A DNA stretch of 64,000 nt from Leptodactylus fallax (lineage: Eukaryota; Chordata; Amphibia; Anura; Leptodactylidae), in the NCBI GenBank assembly GCA_947044405.1, contig CAMRHE010000169.1, positions 1,984,501 through 2,048,500 of the forward strand, written 5' to 3'. Each line of letters opens with the position of its first letter. Position 1 is the first letter of the stretch. Position numbers and translations under genes: made by a program. Of this stretch, positions 1 to 10,264 are shown one piece after another. The notes under the pieces were generated by a model that worked only from the letters and a program-made list of their open reading frames with translations, did no database searches and was not told the origin of the DNA.

Positions 1-320
1 TTCCGGCCTCACTGCAGGGGCCTGTGATTAGGCCCCAGCGGTGACATGGGGCGCGCCAGCGTAATGACGTCATTGCGTCTCACGTGACCGCTGAGGTGCA
101 ATCACAGGCCCCAGCGGTGATGTCTGGGTCACAGGACGTGGAGACCAGGGGACCAAGGAAGATGGTAAAGACAGCAGGATGGAGCGAGGATACCCCGGAG
201 AGGTAAAACAAGGTGAGTATAAGTGTTATTTTTAAACACTTCTCCTGGACCTGTACTTATTATATTCTGGGGTCTGAGGAGACCCCAGAGTATAATAATA
301 GCATCGGCTCTGGGGGTGGG
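1..320 (+). repeat. GC-rich head module of a hAT-type dispersed repeat
   Basis: This stretch is rich in GC and CpG compared with the rest of the window. It carries a TGACGTCA palindrome at 65-72 and a splice-donor-like GGTGAGTAT at 212-220 followed by T-rich DNA. The same order (palindrome, about 80-150 bp, donor-like motif, then A/T-rich or tandem DNA) is seen inside the hAT elements at 10428-12338 (reverse orientation) and 26407-28119. I infer that this is the internal part of a related element whose start lies outside the window. No end or target duplication is visible here, so the class is less certain than for the two complete copies. Confidence 0.5.
65..72. promoter_or_regulatory. CRE-like palindrome TGACGTCA
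   Basis: Perfect 8-bp TGACGTCA, the consensus for CREB/ATF binding. It is repeated at the equivalent place in two other repeat copies (12118-12125 and 26608-26615). Function is not shown by the sequence. Confidence 0.3.
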
Positions 321-1319
321 GGGGCCACTGTGGAGCACCTAATAGTGTGTGTGGGTCATTTTGGGCATATAATACAGTGTGGGAGCCACTGTTGGCATAT
401 AATACTGTGTGGGGGCCACTGAGGGCATATAATACTCTGCGGGGGCCACTGAGGGGATATAATACTGTTCGGGGGCCACTGAGGGCATATAATACTGTGT
501 GGGGCCACTGAGGGCATATAATACTGTGTGGGGGCCACTGAGGGCATATAATACTGTATGGGAGCCACTGCGGAGCATATAATGCTGTGTTGGGGCCACT
601 GCGGAGCATATAATGCTGTGTTGGGGCCACTGCAGAGCATATAATACTGTGTGGGGACCACTCAGGGCATATAATACTGAGTTGGAGCCACTGTGGGCAT
701 ATAATACTGTGTGGGAGCCACTGTGGGCATATAATACAGTGTGAGGGCCACTGTGGGCATATAATACTGTGTGGGGGCCACTGTGGGCATATAATACTGT
801 GTGGGGGCCACTGTGGGCATATAATACTGTGTGGGGGCCACTGTGGGCATATAATACTGTGTGGGGGCACTGTGGCCATATAATACTGTGTGGGGGCCAC
901 TGTGGACATATAATACAGTGTGGGGGCCACTGAGGGCATATAATACTGTGTGGGGACCACTTAGGGCATATAATACTGTGTGGGAGCCACTGCGGAGCAT
1001 ATAACGCTGTGTTGGGGCCACTGAGGGCATATAATGTTGTGTTGGGGCCACTGCGGAGTATATAATGCTGTGTTGGGGCCACTGAGGGCTTATAATGCTG
1101 TGTTGGGGCCACTGCGGAGCATATAATGCTGTGTTGGGGCCACTGCGGAGCATATAATGCTGTGTTGGGGCCACTGCGGAGCATATAATGCTGTGTGGGG
1201 GCCACTGTGAGCATATAATACTGTGTTGGGGCCACTGCGGAGCATATAATGCTGTGTTGGGGACACTGCGGAACATATAATGCTGTGTTGGAGACACTGC
1301 GGAGCATATTATACTGTCC
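321..1319. repeat. 30-bp minisatellite, about 33 units
   Basis: Tandem array of a unit close to 30 bp whose core reads CATATAATACTGTGTGGGGG followed by CCACTGTGGG. Two variants alternate in blocks. One has CTGTGGGCATATAATACTG. The other has CTGCGGAGCATATAATGCTG and is commoner after about 1000. A few units are 29 or 31 bp. Because the unit is a multiple of three and lacks stops on the minus strand, long minus-strand reading frames appear (for example 339-1307) that encode 10-residue repeats; these are artefacts. A diverged version of the unit seems present in reverse at 2960-3060. The array follows the GC-rich module and is probably the tandem part of the same element. Confidence 0.92.
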
Positions 1320-2570
1320 AAGTATTGTTTACATGCTGGGTGCTGCGCAGCTCATTCACCATGTTCTTGACAACTGCGGTTTTGGGTACTAAAGCTGTAT
1401 CTCTTTCAAGTATCTGAGATATCGCTGCAGCACCCATAACCGTCACTATCAAGAATTTACTCTAGGGAGGGGGTAGGGGGGACCCTGGTGGGCAGCCAAT
1501 GGAACCAATCCAGTTGCAGCTTGTTGCTGCAAGCGTCACTGACGTACTGACGCTGTGCGCGGCGGCGGGTTTCTGCATAGGAGCCCAGACCAGCAGTGTG
1601 AAAGGTAAGTACAACTTAACCATGCAAACAAAAAAAACTACTTTTCCCCCTATTTTGCCCCCAAATCTTTCAACTTCACTGACAACTCTGATAACTATAA
1701 CCCCCAGCAGCTCCAGATGCTGTGGGTCTGTTGAGAGTTGTAATAACACCGCGTTGGCCCACACCTGAGTCTTCTTTCATAAAAAACCACACTCACCGCC
1801 AGTGAGTGCTGGGTTCACAAGATAAATACAAGACAAGCTTTCTAAATTTTATATATTTATTAACCCCTAAATGGGTCGGTATTAACATCTAACACATGCA
1901 GTTCAGAACAGATATGCAGATGTATACAAGCATTAACAGTTACTAGTTACAAGATACTGTACAATAAAATAAAAGGGGATAAAAGTGAAATGATTACTTT
2001 ACCACACATGTCCTTGATGTGGTTCTGTAGTCCAACACTCACACATGCTCTGGTATGTGTGAATAACCAGTGGAGGCTTCTAGCAGCAGCATTCCAGCCT
2101 GCATGCTCATCACAGTATTCCAGTAGTCTCTCACAGTGGTCTCATCATAGGATTCTCCTTGTAGTCTCAACCCAATCTCCTCCCACTGACCTCTTACCTC
2201 ATCTTTTATACCCTTGATTACACCACCCAGAATGAGGTCACCGGCGACGGCCAGTCTGATTGATTAATGCACTCAAGTCCAGATTCTTTGTAAAGAGCTG
2301 AGACCAAGTGAAATGATACAATGTTATCAGCCATATCTGATCTACCAGCCCAGGCTGAACAATGCATGTTTATTTGATCACTCAGGGCTGTGTAGGAATA
2401 CAATGGAGCCATTCTGGGATGGATACAAATCCCTATTGTCACAATGTTGCCACTACTGACCATACACCTAGGATTATAGCTGCGCACATTATGAATAAAG
2501 GGAAGTAAGAGGGAGATACGATACCCAGAGATCAAAATACATCTTTGAGTTATAGCCATATTTACGTGGA
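1320..2570. other. No gene seen; unassigned, probably old repeat DNA
   Basis: I see no supported gene. 1460-1620 is moderately GC-rich and ends in a donor-like AAAGGTAAGTA near 1600-1610, similar in layout to the head modules elsewhere. 1800-2220 is AT-rich and could be part of a retroelement terminal repeat, but no ends or target duplication were found. Short open frames on both strands look incidental. Confidence 0.4.
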
Positions 2571-2572
2571 AT

Positions 2573-2958
2573 CATCACACTCAGGATAGGCCATAGATAT
2601 CTTATCTGTACGGGGCTGACCCCGGACTGATCAGCTGTACGGAGCCACTTCTGGCGCCTGTCCTGTACACAATACAGGGCCAGAAGCAGAAAGCTCTGTC
2701 CACTGTGTATTAGCCGGGCACCTTCACTGCATCTCAGCACTTATTGAAGTCAGTAGGAACTGAGCTGCAGTGATGGCGCCGGGAAACTAAACAGCGGATG
2801 GATCTTTCTGCTTCCGGCCCTGCGTTGTGTACAGAATGGGTGCCGGAAGTGGCTCCGAACAGCTGATAGGGCCGTGTGTCAGCCCCCTACTGATCAGGTA
2901 TTTATGGCCTATCCTGACCTTAGGCCATAAAAAAGGTAACTCTGGACAACCCCTTTAA
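2573..2958. mobile_element. Fold-back element, T2/Kolobok-like at its right end
   Basis: The arms at about 2573-2700 and 2795-2920 are inverted copies of each other. Both contain AGGATAGGCCATA, the CTGATCAG region, CGGAGCCACTTC and GCAGAAAGC/T in mirror order. The right end reads GGACAACCCC then TTTAA, so on the minus strand it begins TTAAAGGGGTTGTCC. This fits the TTAAAGGRR terminus described for Xenopus T2 elements, which use a TTAA target. The left terminus is missing, so this is a damaged copy. Confidence 0.65.
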
Positions 2959-3841
2959 TATGCCCCACACAGTTTAATGTCCCCTCCACAGGATGTTATC
3001 CCCCATCACTGCTCCCACACAATATAATGGCTCCATCACTGTTCCCCATACAGTATGGGGGACCAGTGAAGAGGCCACCGTATGGGGGGACCAGTGAAGT
3101 GGCCATAAAAAAATTTGGCCCAGACAACCGCTTAAAAGAGGTTGTCCATAAACTAGAGCGACCACTGTGGCGGCCGCCAGGGAGGTGTAAAAATAAAAAT
3201 AAAATTTCCAAAAAAGCATTCTCGCCTGTTCCCAGCACCCCATTGTCCCCTGCCTCTATCTGTTCGGTCTCATGGTGGCCCCTCATTTCTGGAAATCCTG
3301 TACCTAATTGGTCTTAGCGGCCACATGAGGTGCAGAACTCCCAGCAAGGAGTCGCCGGCACGAGACTGAAAGGACACTGGCAGCAGACAATGGAACGCCA
3401 GGGACAGGTGAGTATGATTTTTTATTTTTTTATTTTACACCTCCCGCAAGGGACATGGGTTGCGCCAATTCCTGGACAACCTCTTCAAAGGATTTATCCA
3501 TATTTCTAATATTGATGGCCTGTCCTTAGGATATTACATTAATATTACAGCAATATTACATCTGCGATGATACAACAGCCAGGACCTCTGTAGATCAGCT
3601 TTTACAGGACAGTGCGGCTACAGGTAACAATTCTAAGAGCCATGCTGTTCACTTGCCATACAGGGTGTAGCAGTGGGTTTAGGTAGTGCAGTGGTGCACA
3701 TGGTATGGTGGGTGAGCAACATGGCTCCCAACATGTTATTACCTTTTGCCGCCCTGTCTCGGTACCGCTGATCTGCAGGGGTCCTGATGGCGGGCCCCTA
3801 GAAGCAATTCCACAGGTGGGCCCTAGACATCCCAGTCCGAC
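2959..3841. repeat. Mixed degenerate repeat DNA with a donor-like motif
   Basis: 2960-3060 has loosely repeated CCACACAGTTTAATG-like units resembling the minisatellite at 321-1319 in reverse. 3112-3155 holds a small GACAACC/GGTTGTC hairpin around TTAA. 3300-3415 is a GC-rich stretch ending in GGTGAGTAT at 3407-3415 and a T-rich run, the same layout as the hAT head modules. No coding region is supported. Confidence 0.45.
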
Positions 3842-4318
3842 ACTGAATGACACTATGTAAACAGAGAAGCAGTCACGGCACTTACACAGGTACCACGGTT
3901 CATTCAAACAGCTGCTGGATTTTTGAGCCACACTGATTAGTTTATTAATGTCCTGGAAAACCTTTTAATTAGTTAACACCTGGGGCATTATTAATAAGGG
4001 GCACTATTTATACAGGGTACACACGGATGTTATTAATATAAAGATGCACTTGGGAGTATTATTCATTATGGGGTTTATATCATATATTTTATAATTGGGG
4101 GTAGCAGCAGGATGGGTGTGCAGGTGAGGACAATGTGGGTCAGGTGCCTGGAAAAGTGAGGAGCCAAAGATGTCTGTGTTGTAAACTTTACAGAGACAAG
4201 TCACAGCTGGAAGAAGTGGTCATGGCGGTCCAAAGGGAAGAGAAGGGAAATGTGAAGGATTAGTCAGAGACGTCACCTATAAGTCACAAAATGTTACTGC
4301 CCTGTATTCACCTAAATG
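3842..4318 (-). repeat. Inverted copy of the hAT-internal segment at 10572-11064
   Basis: Read on the minus strand, this stretch matches 10572-11064 almost throughout. Shared landmarks are the GACGTC near the start, CATGACCACTTCTTCCAG, CTCCTCACTTTTCCAGGCAC, ATAATGAATAATA and GTTTGAATGAACCGTGGTACC. In the 10.4-kb copy the segment lies inside a complete hAT element, so this is probably the remains of a second member of that family in the opposite orientation. Neither hAT end is recognisable next to it. Confidence 0.75.
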
Positions 4319-4819
4319 ATAGAGGATAAATACCTGATTGATGGGGGTCTGTCTGCTGAGACCCCCACTGAGCCTGAGAACTGGGTTTTTTTCCCCCACT
4401 GGGAGGGGAATTCAGCCTGACCGCAGCCAGGCTGAATATAGGTGTGTCACTTGGTGGATGGACGAACCCACGGGGCTCTCATTCACTTCAATGGGAGTGC
4501 GAAAGATAGCCAAAGTCCAGTACTCAGCTATCTGCGGCGCTCCTATTATAGAGAATGGGGGCCACGTGGGCTCGTCCATCCACCAAACAGAAGATGTGTG
4601 AAGTTACTTTCATTGTTAATGCCGTGGTGTTGATCTGATACTGAAGTGATACAGTAAGAAGAATTCTTGAAAACTGTTTTATAACTTTGTGTATTGTGTA
4701 TATTGTGCGACGATAACAGCGTGTGAAGCTAGTAGCATGGAAACTCAATTTTTTTTTTTGGGGGGGGTGCGTCTTTCAATAGTCCGCCTCAGGCAGCAAA
4801 GAGGCTAGGTTCACCACTG
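4319..4819 (+). mobile_element. hAT element 3' part, same family as 26407-28119
   Basis: 4441-4819 matches 27736-28119 over its length and ends in the same GGTTCACCACTG terminus. That terminus is the reverse complement of a hAT-type CAGTGGTGAAC end. 4449-4582 folds on itself: CACTTGGTGGATGGACGA is mirrored by TCGTCCATCCACCAA. The TA at 4439-4440 is the intact equivalent of the TA beside the Tc1 remnant in the other copy. The 5' end of this element was not found. The right end abuts LINE sequence, so the element probably inserted into that LINE. Confidence 0.75.
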
Positions 4820-5165
4820 TATGGAACTCATTACCAAGACACATAAGACTGACCCTCACAGTCACAAGCTTCAAGATGGCCCTGAAGACTCACCTATTCA
4901 GGAAGGCCTACAACCTCCAAAAACACTACTGTCTCCACACCACCACCTGAACAGCCTCTACCCCCACATTCTGTCTCTATCCCTCTTCCCTCATATATTG
5001 TAAGGCCTTGTGGGCAGGGCCCTCTATCCCACTGTGCCAGTTGGTCACTGTTAGTATTATCTGTTTTCTATATTTTGTGTACCGTATGTAAACCCTCAAA
5101 TGTAAAGCACCATGGAATTAATGGTGCTATATAAATAAACAATAATAATAATAATAATAATAATT
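4820..5165 (+). mobile_element. LINE 3' end (L2/CR1-like), 5'-cut, with (AAT)n tail
   Basis: 4822-4947 encodes a 42-codon tail beginning WNSLP and containing SFKMALKTHLFRKAY. This is the typical C-terminal end of ORF2 in L2/CR1-type LINEs, and it stops at TGA 4948-4950. The 3' untranslated part includes GCACCATGGAATTAATGGTG, a small palindrome, then CTATATAAATAAA and an AAT repeat at about 5143-5165, as expected for the 3' terminus. Upstream LINE sequence is cut off by the hAT end at 4819. Confidence 0.8.
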
Positions 5166-6033
5166 GTAGAGGAGAAGCCTTGGCAAGTCCACGACTACTA
5201 ATCCAACCTAAAACATTGATTGGCTCATAGGAATTGTGGCGTATGCTTCATATGTTTTGGTGTGCTCACATTGTTATAGTATGGTTAATAGTATCAGACA
5301 GCATCAGCCATACATATAACCTTAATGATGTGATGCTCTTACTATTCAAGACTGTGCTGTGTGAACTCTGTCTTACTGAGGTAATGCAAACTGCGGTTTC
5401 CCATTATTGGTTTACAAGCACAGCATTACAATCCTATAAAAAAGGATAATGCCACCTGTGTATTCCCTGTAAAAAAGGGCATTTCACATGGCTTTAAATC
5501 TTTGCTTACCCTTGCAAAAGCAACAAAACATTCAATTAGGCATCATCTTGTATTACTGTTATAGCTGGCAGCATCCTGAGTTTTAAGAGGCTTCTGACCA
5601 ATACTTTAAGTAAAAACTATTCTACTACAAAACATGCCACCAAGCAAACATAACACGACACAGTAAAATATATGGACTTTCCTTATAAACCAAAACTGCT
5701 ACAGAAGTATCTGGTGATGTCACAAGCGTGTTTTTCCAATAAATGTAAAGTATTCTCCCGTTTGCGTTTTCCACTTAATTTGTATTTGTCTGCATTTACT
5801 GTATGGCTGCTTGCTTCCTCTTTACTTTAGTTGTCATGAAGCTTGCTTTGTTCTCAAATACTAAAGTAATGCTCCACACAAAATGTACTTGTTATGTATA
5901 ATGCAGGGCTTGAGGGGGCATTCTTTCAGCTAGAGATTCCAAGGACACCAAAGTGGAAATCTCTGTGCCATGCACCATGCCATGCACCACTCTCCACCAC
6001 TAGGCATAAAGTCCAGTGTATACATTTTGCTCC
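5166..6033. other. No gene seen; apparently unique AT-rich DNA
   Basis: I see no recognisable repeat end, exon or RNA gene. Short open frames carry no family signature. Confidence 0.4.
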
Positions 6034-6036
6034 TTA

Positions 6037-6824
6037 GGCTAAGGCCCTGCATTGCAGAAATGCAGGGTTTTTGCTGCTGCGGAAACGCCATAGAAAAACA
6101 CTGCATTTTACAGTACCAAGCAACGCATAACACTGAAAAAAGAGAATGTACAAATTCCCCCAGAGCTTATCTCAAAAGAAAACCCTTAAATAATGCTGTG
6201 TTGGCATTATACAAACGAATGAAATACCAATAAAAAGAAAATGAGCCAAAGTACAAAAAAATATAAAAAATATAACAATCTTTATTAATCATAGAAAGTA
6301 CTTTTAAATATACCACATATGCTGTAATGGCAAAAAAGCTGATAACAAAAGTCAAGGCAAAAGTTAAGCAGCTAAATGCAGCACCAACCACACTAACAAG
6401 TGTATCACAGCTAGTGAAACTTATCCAACTTACCCATATGTTGGAGGGATCCTATGCAGGAGAAGAGCGTTATACCACTTTTGACGAGTGTTTTGGCTGT
6501 GCCTTCGTCATATATTTTTTATATAATTTTTTGTACTTTGAGTGTTTTGGCTCTTTTTATCGGTATTTGTGTATCGGTTATGTGATTTTGGTTCATCTCA
6601 TTCACAGATTGAAGAGAAAAATAGCTGCAGAAAAGCTGCTTTTTGAAAAAATGCGCATGTTTTTGCAAAACACAGCATGTTAATTTTAGCTGCGGAATCA
6701 CAAGCGTTTATCTTATGGATTTAATAGGAAAAGGAAAAAAGCTGAGAGAAACATAGCAAAAACTCAATGAAAGATGCTGTCGAAAACGCTTTTTAGTTGC
6801 TATTTGCTACATGGGACCTTAGCC
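6037..6824. mobile_element. Fold-back element (GGCTAAGG ends) with nested insertion
   Basis: The ends are GGCTAAGGCCCTGC (6037 on) and GGGACCTTAGCC (to 6824). They are mirror images flanked by direct TTA at 6034-6036 and 6825-6827. The family has this TIR in many copies in the window, with TTA or TTAA beside it. The interior is interrupted at about 6122-6596 by unrelated DNA. There is no coding capacity, so this would be a non-autonomous element. The 3-bp TWA-like duplication would fit the PIF/Harbinger group, but the family is not proven. Confidence 0.7.
6122..6596. mobile_element. Insertion inside the 6037-6824 element
   Basis: Other copies of the host element run straight through this point, so about 475 bp were added. 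The insert is itself weakly palindromic: CAAAGTACAAAAAAATATA near 6246 is mirrored near 6515-6545. It contains GACGAGTGTTTTGGCTGTGC followed by CTTCGTCA at 6481-6510. The family was not identified and the exact edges are approximate. Confidence 0.5.
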
Positions 6825-6851
6825 TTAATGTGATTTTCACTACACTATATA

Positions 6852-7184
6852 CTACATCTACGTTCGTGTTCCCATTTGGGGAATCCGCTTGGGGACCCCC
6901 CGAACGGAAACCTATACGTATAAAAAGCGGTTTTCCTGGGAAACCCACGGACCTCATAGATTATAATGAAGTCGGTGTGGTTTCCGCATGAAGCAAGCAG
7001 CACTTTCCTCTACACATGTTTCCACATGTTTCTTGTGGAAATCGAGCGGAAACCACACGGACCCCATTATAGTTTATGGGGTCCGCGGGTTTCCCAGGTA
7101 AACCGCTTTTTTATGCGTATAGGTTTCCTTTCATGGGGTCCCCAAGCGGACTCCCCGAACGGAAACCCGAACGCAGATGTGAAC
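6852..7184. mobile_element. Fold-back element, CTAGGTTCACACC family
   Basis: The arms at about 6852-6990 and 7045-7184 mirror each other. Shared blocks are CCGCTTGGGGACCCCCCGAA, AAAAAGCGGTTT, CCTGGGAAACCC and CCACACGGACC(T)CAT. The same family occurs at 18542-18795 and 52047-52314. It has no coding capacity. Confidence 0.7.
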
Positions 7185-7192
7185 TGGGCGTT

Positions 7193-8720
7193 ACTGAATA
7201 ATGTTGTATGTAGCCAAGTGCTAGAATTATGAGCCCGTGAAAGTAAGGGTCAAAACCAAGCCTGCTCTAGTTCTAGTGCCAGTATAAGAGCATCTGGTAG
7301 ATATTTCTAAAACGACTACGCTACAGCATCTGCTTTGTGCGGGGAGATCTCAGTTTGTCATTGCCAATATTCTCAGAAGTTACCTATTTTAGTTATCAGC
7401 AGTTCCGATCCATATTCTTGTCCATAAGGTGCAGTAACCAGTGCTACACTAGTTTGGTCTGGTGCTGTAAACACATTCTAATTTGTTTGTCAGATGAATG
7501 GTTAAATAGGCTTGAAAACTGTCTATGTATTATACATGCTGATTGAAATTCCTGTGAACATTTAATATCAGCTTGTTGCCCTGTAAAAAAAAAAAAAAGT
7601 ACTAGACTGAAGTAAAGGTGATAAGCAAATAACTACAGTACTTAGTATTATAGCCCATGGCAACCAATCAGGATTTAGTTCTCAAAGCAAATCTGCCCAG
7701 TTTGTGGATTACAAATCTTCACTTGAAATATTTGTTTCAAATTTGCTCTTATTAAAACCTTGCAATTCCTTATTAAAGCCATAAAAATATCCTTGAGCTG
7801 AATAGCCTTGTAGTGATGTTAGGTGCACTGCTTTAATAAGAGAACAGTCTGCACTATGACAAGTCCATTGTGTCACTGCATTATGGAATATAAGATAGTG
7901 TTACTATAGCAGGACATCTCTCACATCTGTAACAAATTCTTAGATGGAGATGTTTGTAAGAATATGTAAGATTTATGTGTTACTTATACTAGTAAAATCT
8001 GGAAATTGTGTTGTGCCCTAAATGGAAAGTTAATCAATTGAATCAGCTCAGACTTATCAGGGCTCTGTTCTCATCTGCATCGGAGTCAATTGGAATTTTG
8101 TTCGCAGATTCTAGAACTGACAGGAAGACTGGTATTGCGTACACCATGGCAGGACCCTATGGATCCCTTTATAAATCAAAGGCACTGGTAGCATCCATTG
8201 TATGATAAATCCAACACTGCGTCATAGTTTATGTTGTAAATGGAAACCACAGCACTGATGTAAACAGAACATGAGCTAAACAGACTACAACAATACATAT
8301 ATAGAGAAGTACTGTGTACAATAACCAGATTAGTGACTCAGGTCACATGGACGTTAACTGCACAAACCACACCATGTATGATTTGCAGACCTATTTCTAT
8401 TTGTAAGAATTTTACATATGTTCAATGAGTATTGTTAGCAAAGTTCAGCAGTACATAGCTCACAGGTCACTGCCACCTTCTGGGCATGACATGGTAGTGC
8501 CCTCTAGTGTAAAAGTCCCAACATCAGAGCTTACTTGTCTCTGAAGTTGTACAATTTAGTTCTTTTATGTGCAATGTTTCTAGTTCCAGGAAAATACACA
8601 ATTGTTGCTTGTACTTTGTCCAAACATTTCCATTTATTACTTCAAATGAACAATTTTGTATATTAAAACTTTCATTTATTATTTTATTATTATATTTTAT
8701 TATATCATTGTAATAGGAAA
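7193..8720. other. No gene seen; apparently unique DNA
   Basis: AT-rich DNA without recognisable repeats apart from an A-run near 7587-7599. No exon, RNA gene or regulatory site can be supported. Confidence 0.4.
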
Positions 8721-9290
8721 CACTGTGGAGAATTTATTAAGAATGGCCTTGTGTAGGCTAGTCTTAATCAAGTCCTCAGATGGTGCAGTATGTGCCTGAA
8801 TAAGAGAATCCATCACTGCCGTGCATCAGAACTGAAGTCTTTGTCAGTCAGAAACTGGCGTAGATTTCAAGTATAAGTCAAGTGAGTTCTGCTCTCCACC
8901 CCACTCCCATTTTCATACGAAGTGGTGAGCGGAACACACAAGAAACAATGTAGCCCTACTGCAGTGTCCATGCTGCTATCCCCTATGAAACACTGAATTT
9001 TAGGAAGTAACATAATAAAGGTTTCGTGGTTTTGGATCTACTTTCTTACTCTGTTGGATATACTATTTCTTAGTTGATCTCCCATGTGACGATGAATAAC
9101 ATTTTATGTAAAAAAAAAAAAAAAAAGGCAGAAATAAATGGTGCATGTGTACCTCATATTCTTCACAATAAGACCCTGGGGGGGGGGGGGAGGGCAACAG
9201 GGGCATGTGCCCTTGGTGCTGAAAGAGTGGTTGCCAATAAGCCACATTGCCTTGGCCATAGTTCTTAAATACAGTGCTAGGATGACAAAC
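8721..9290. repeat. Weak dispersed repeat plus A and G homopolymer runs
   Basis: 8730-8900 starts with GGAGAATTTATTAAGA and resembles the 15595-15905 and 26041-26215 stretches, a common diffuse repeat type in this window. A run of A lies at about 9110-9126 and a run of G at about 9179-9191. No gene is seen. Confidence 0.4.
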
Positions 9291-10264
9291 TTAAAGGGAG
9301 TCTATCATTACAAAAACACATTTTTAACTAATGGCATGTTGGAATAGCCTTTAAAAAGGCCATTCTACTCCTATCTTCCATTCTAAGCTTCTCCCTGACG
9401 TTTCTGCTAAAATTGTTTTCTTCTGTTATGCAAATTAGGATCACAGAGCCCCGGGGGTGTTCCCCCTGCGCTCTGAGCACCCTCCACGTCATAACTCTTC
9501 ACTGCCCCTTAGCTGCTTATGTTCACTCCACTCCTCCTCTTCACCGGAACTTCTGCCTTTCGCAGGCATTGGACTGCGCATGTCCAGGCGGCCATTTTCC
9601 AGTGGTCTGCTACACGATCGTATTGTGTAGCAGACCAGCGGAAAATGGCCGTCCGCACATGCTGTCTTTGGATGTGTGTATCTTGTTTTTTAAACTGTGC
9701 ATAGCAGCAAATGCTCAGCATTTATTGTAGATGGTACATTTTTTGTAGTATTGGTTTATGGTGCATTTTATATGGACATCACGCTTGCATTTCTTTATAT
9801 GTCTCCTGGTGCCTGTTTATTAATGGTTGCTGTGTTTTTAGGCTTGATCTGAGAATCCTGCATCTCTATCTGATGCACAGTCTGGGTGCAGTCATGTCTG
9901 GGCGGCCATTTTCCGGTGGTCTGCTACACAATCGTACTGTGTAGCAGACCACCGGAATATGGCTGCCCGGGCGTGTGCAGTCCTATGCCTGCGAAAGGCA
10001 GACGTTCCGGCGAAGAGGAGGAGGTGAGTGAACATAAGCAGCTAAGGGGTGGTGGAGAGCTATGACGCGAAGGGTGCTCGGGGCATAGTAGGAACGCCCC
10101 CGGTGCTCAGTGATCCTAATTTGCATAACAGAAGAAACCGATTTTTATCATAAACAGCAGGGAGAAGCTTAGTATGGAAGGTAGGAGTAGCATGACTTTT
10201 TTAAAGGCTATTCCAACATGCCATTAGTTAAAAATGTGTTTTTCTAATGATAGACTCCCCTTAA
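9291..10264. mobile_element. T2/Kolobok-like fold-back element with TTAA target sites
   Basis: The element is flanked by TTAA at 9291-9294 and 10261-10264. It begins AGGGAGTCTATCATTA and ends TAATGATAGACTCCCC. The arms (about 9295-9660 and 9895-10260) are inverted copies over roughly 360 bp with moderate divergence. Each arm has its own near-perfect hairpin (9588-9653 and 9901-9967), so the element can fold at two levels. This matches the TTAAAGGRR ends known for Xenopus T2 elements (Kolobok superfamily). There is no transposase, so it is non-autonomous. Confidence 0.85.

Noticed and set aside
321..1319. CRISPR-like array
   Set aside because: Units are contiguous without unique spacers, and the surroundings are vertebrate.
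232..1321. Overlapping minus-strand frames of up to 322 codons with 10-residue repeats
   Set aside because: They are the translation of a 30-bp tandem array in three frames; no start context, splice sites or non-repetitive part.
2218..2740. Two minus-strand frames of 113 and 83 codons
   Set aside because: No family signature, and the second runs into a fold-back element.
6327..6683. 118-codon plus-strand frame with hydrophobic segments
   Set aside because: Crosses the junction between a nested insertion and its host element.
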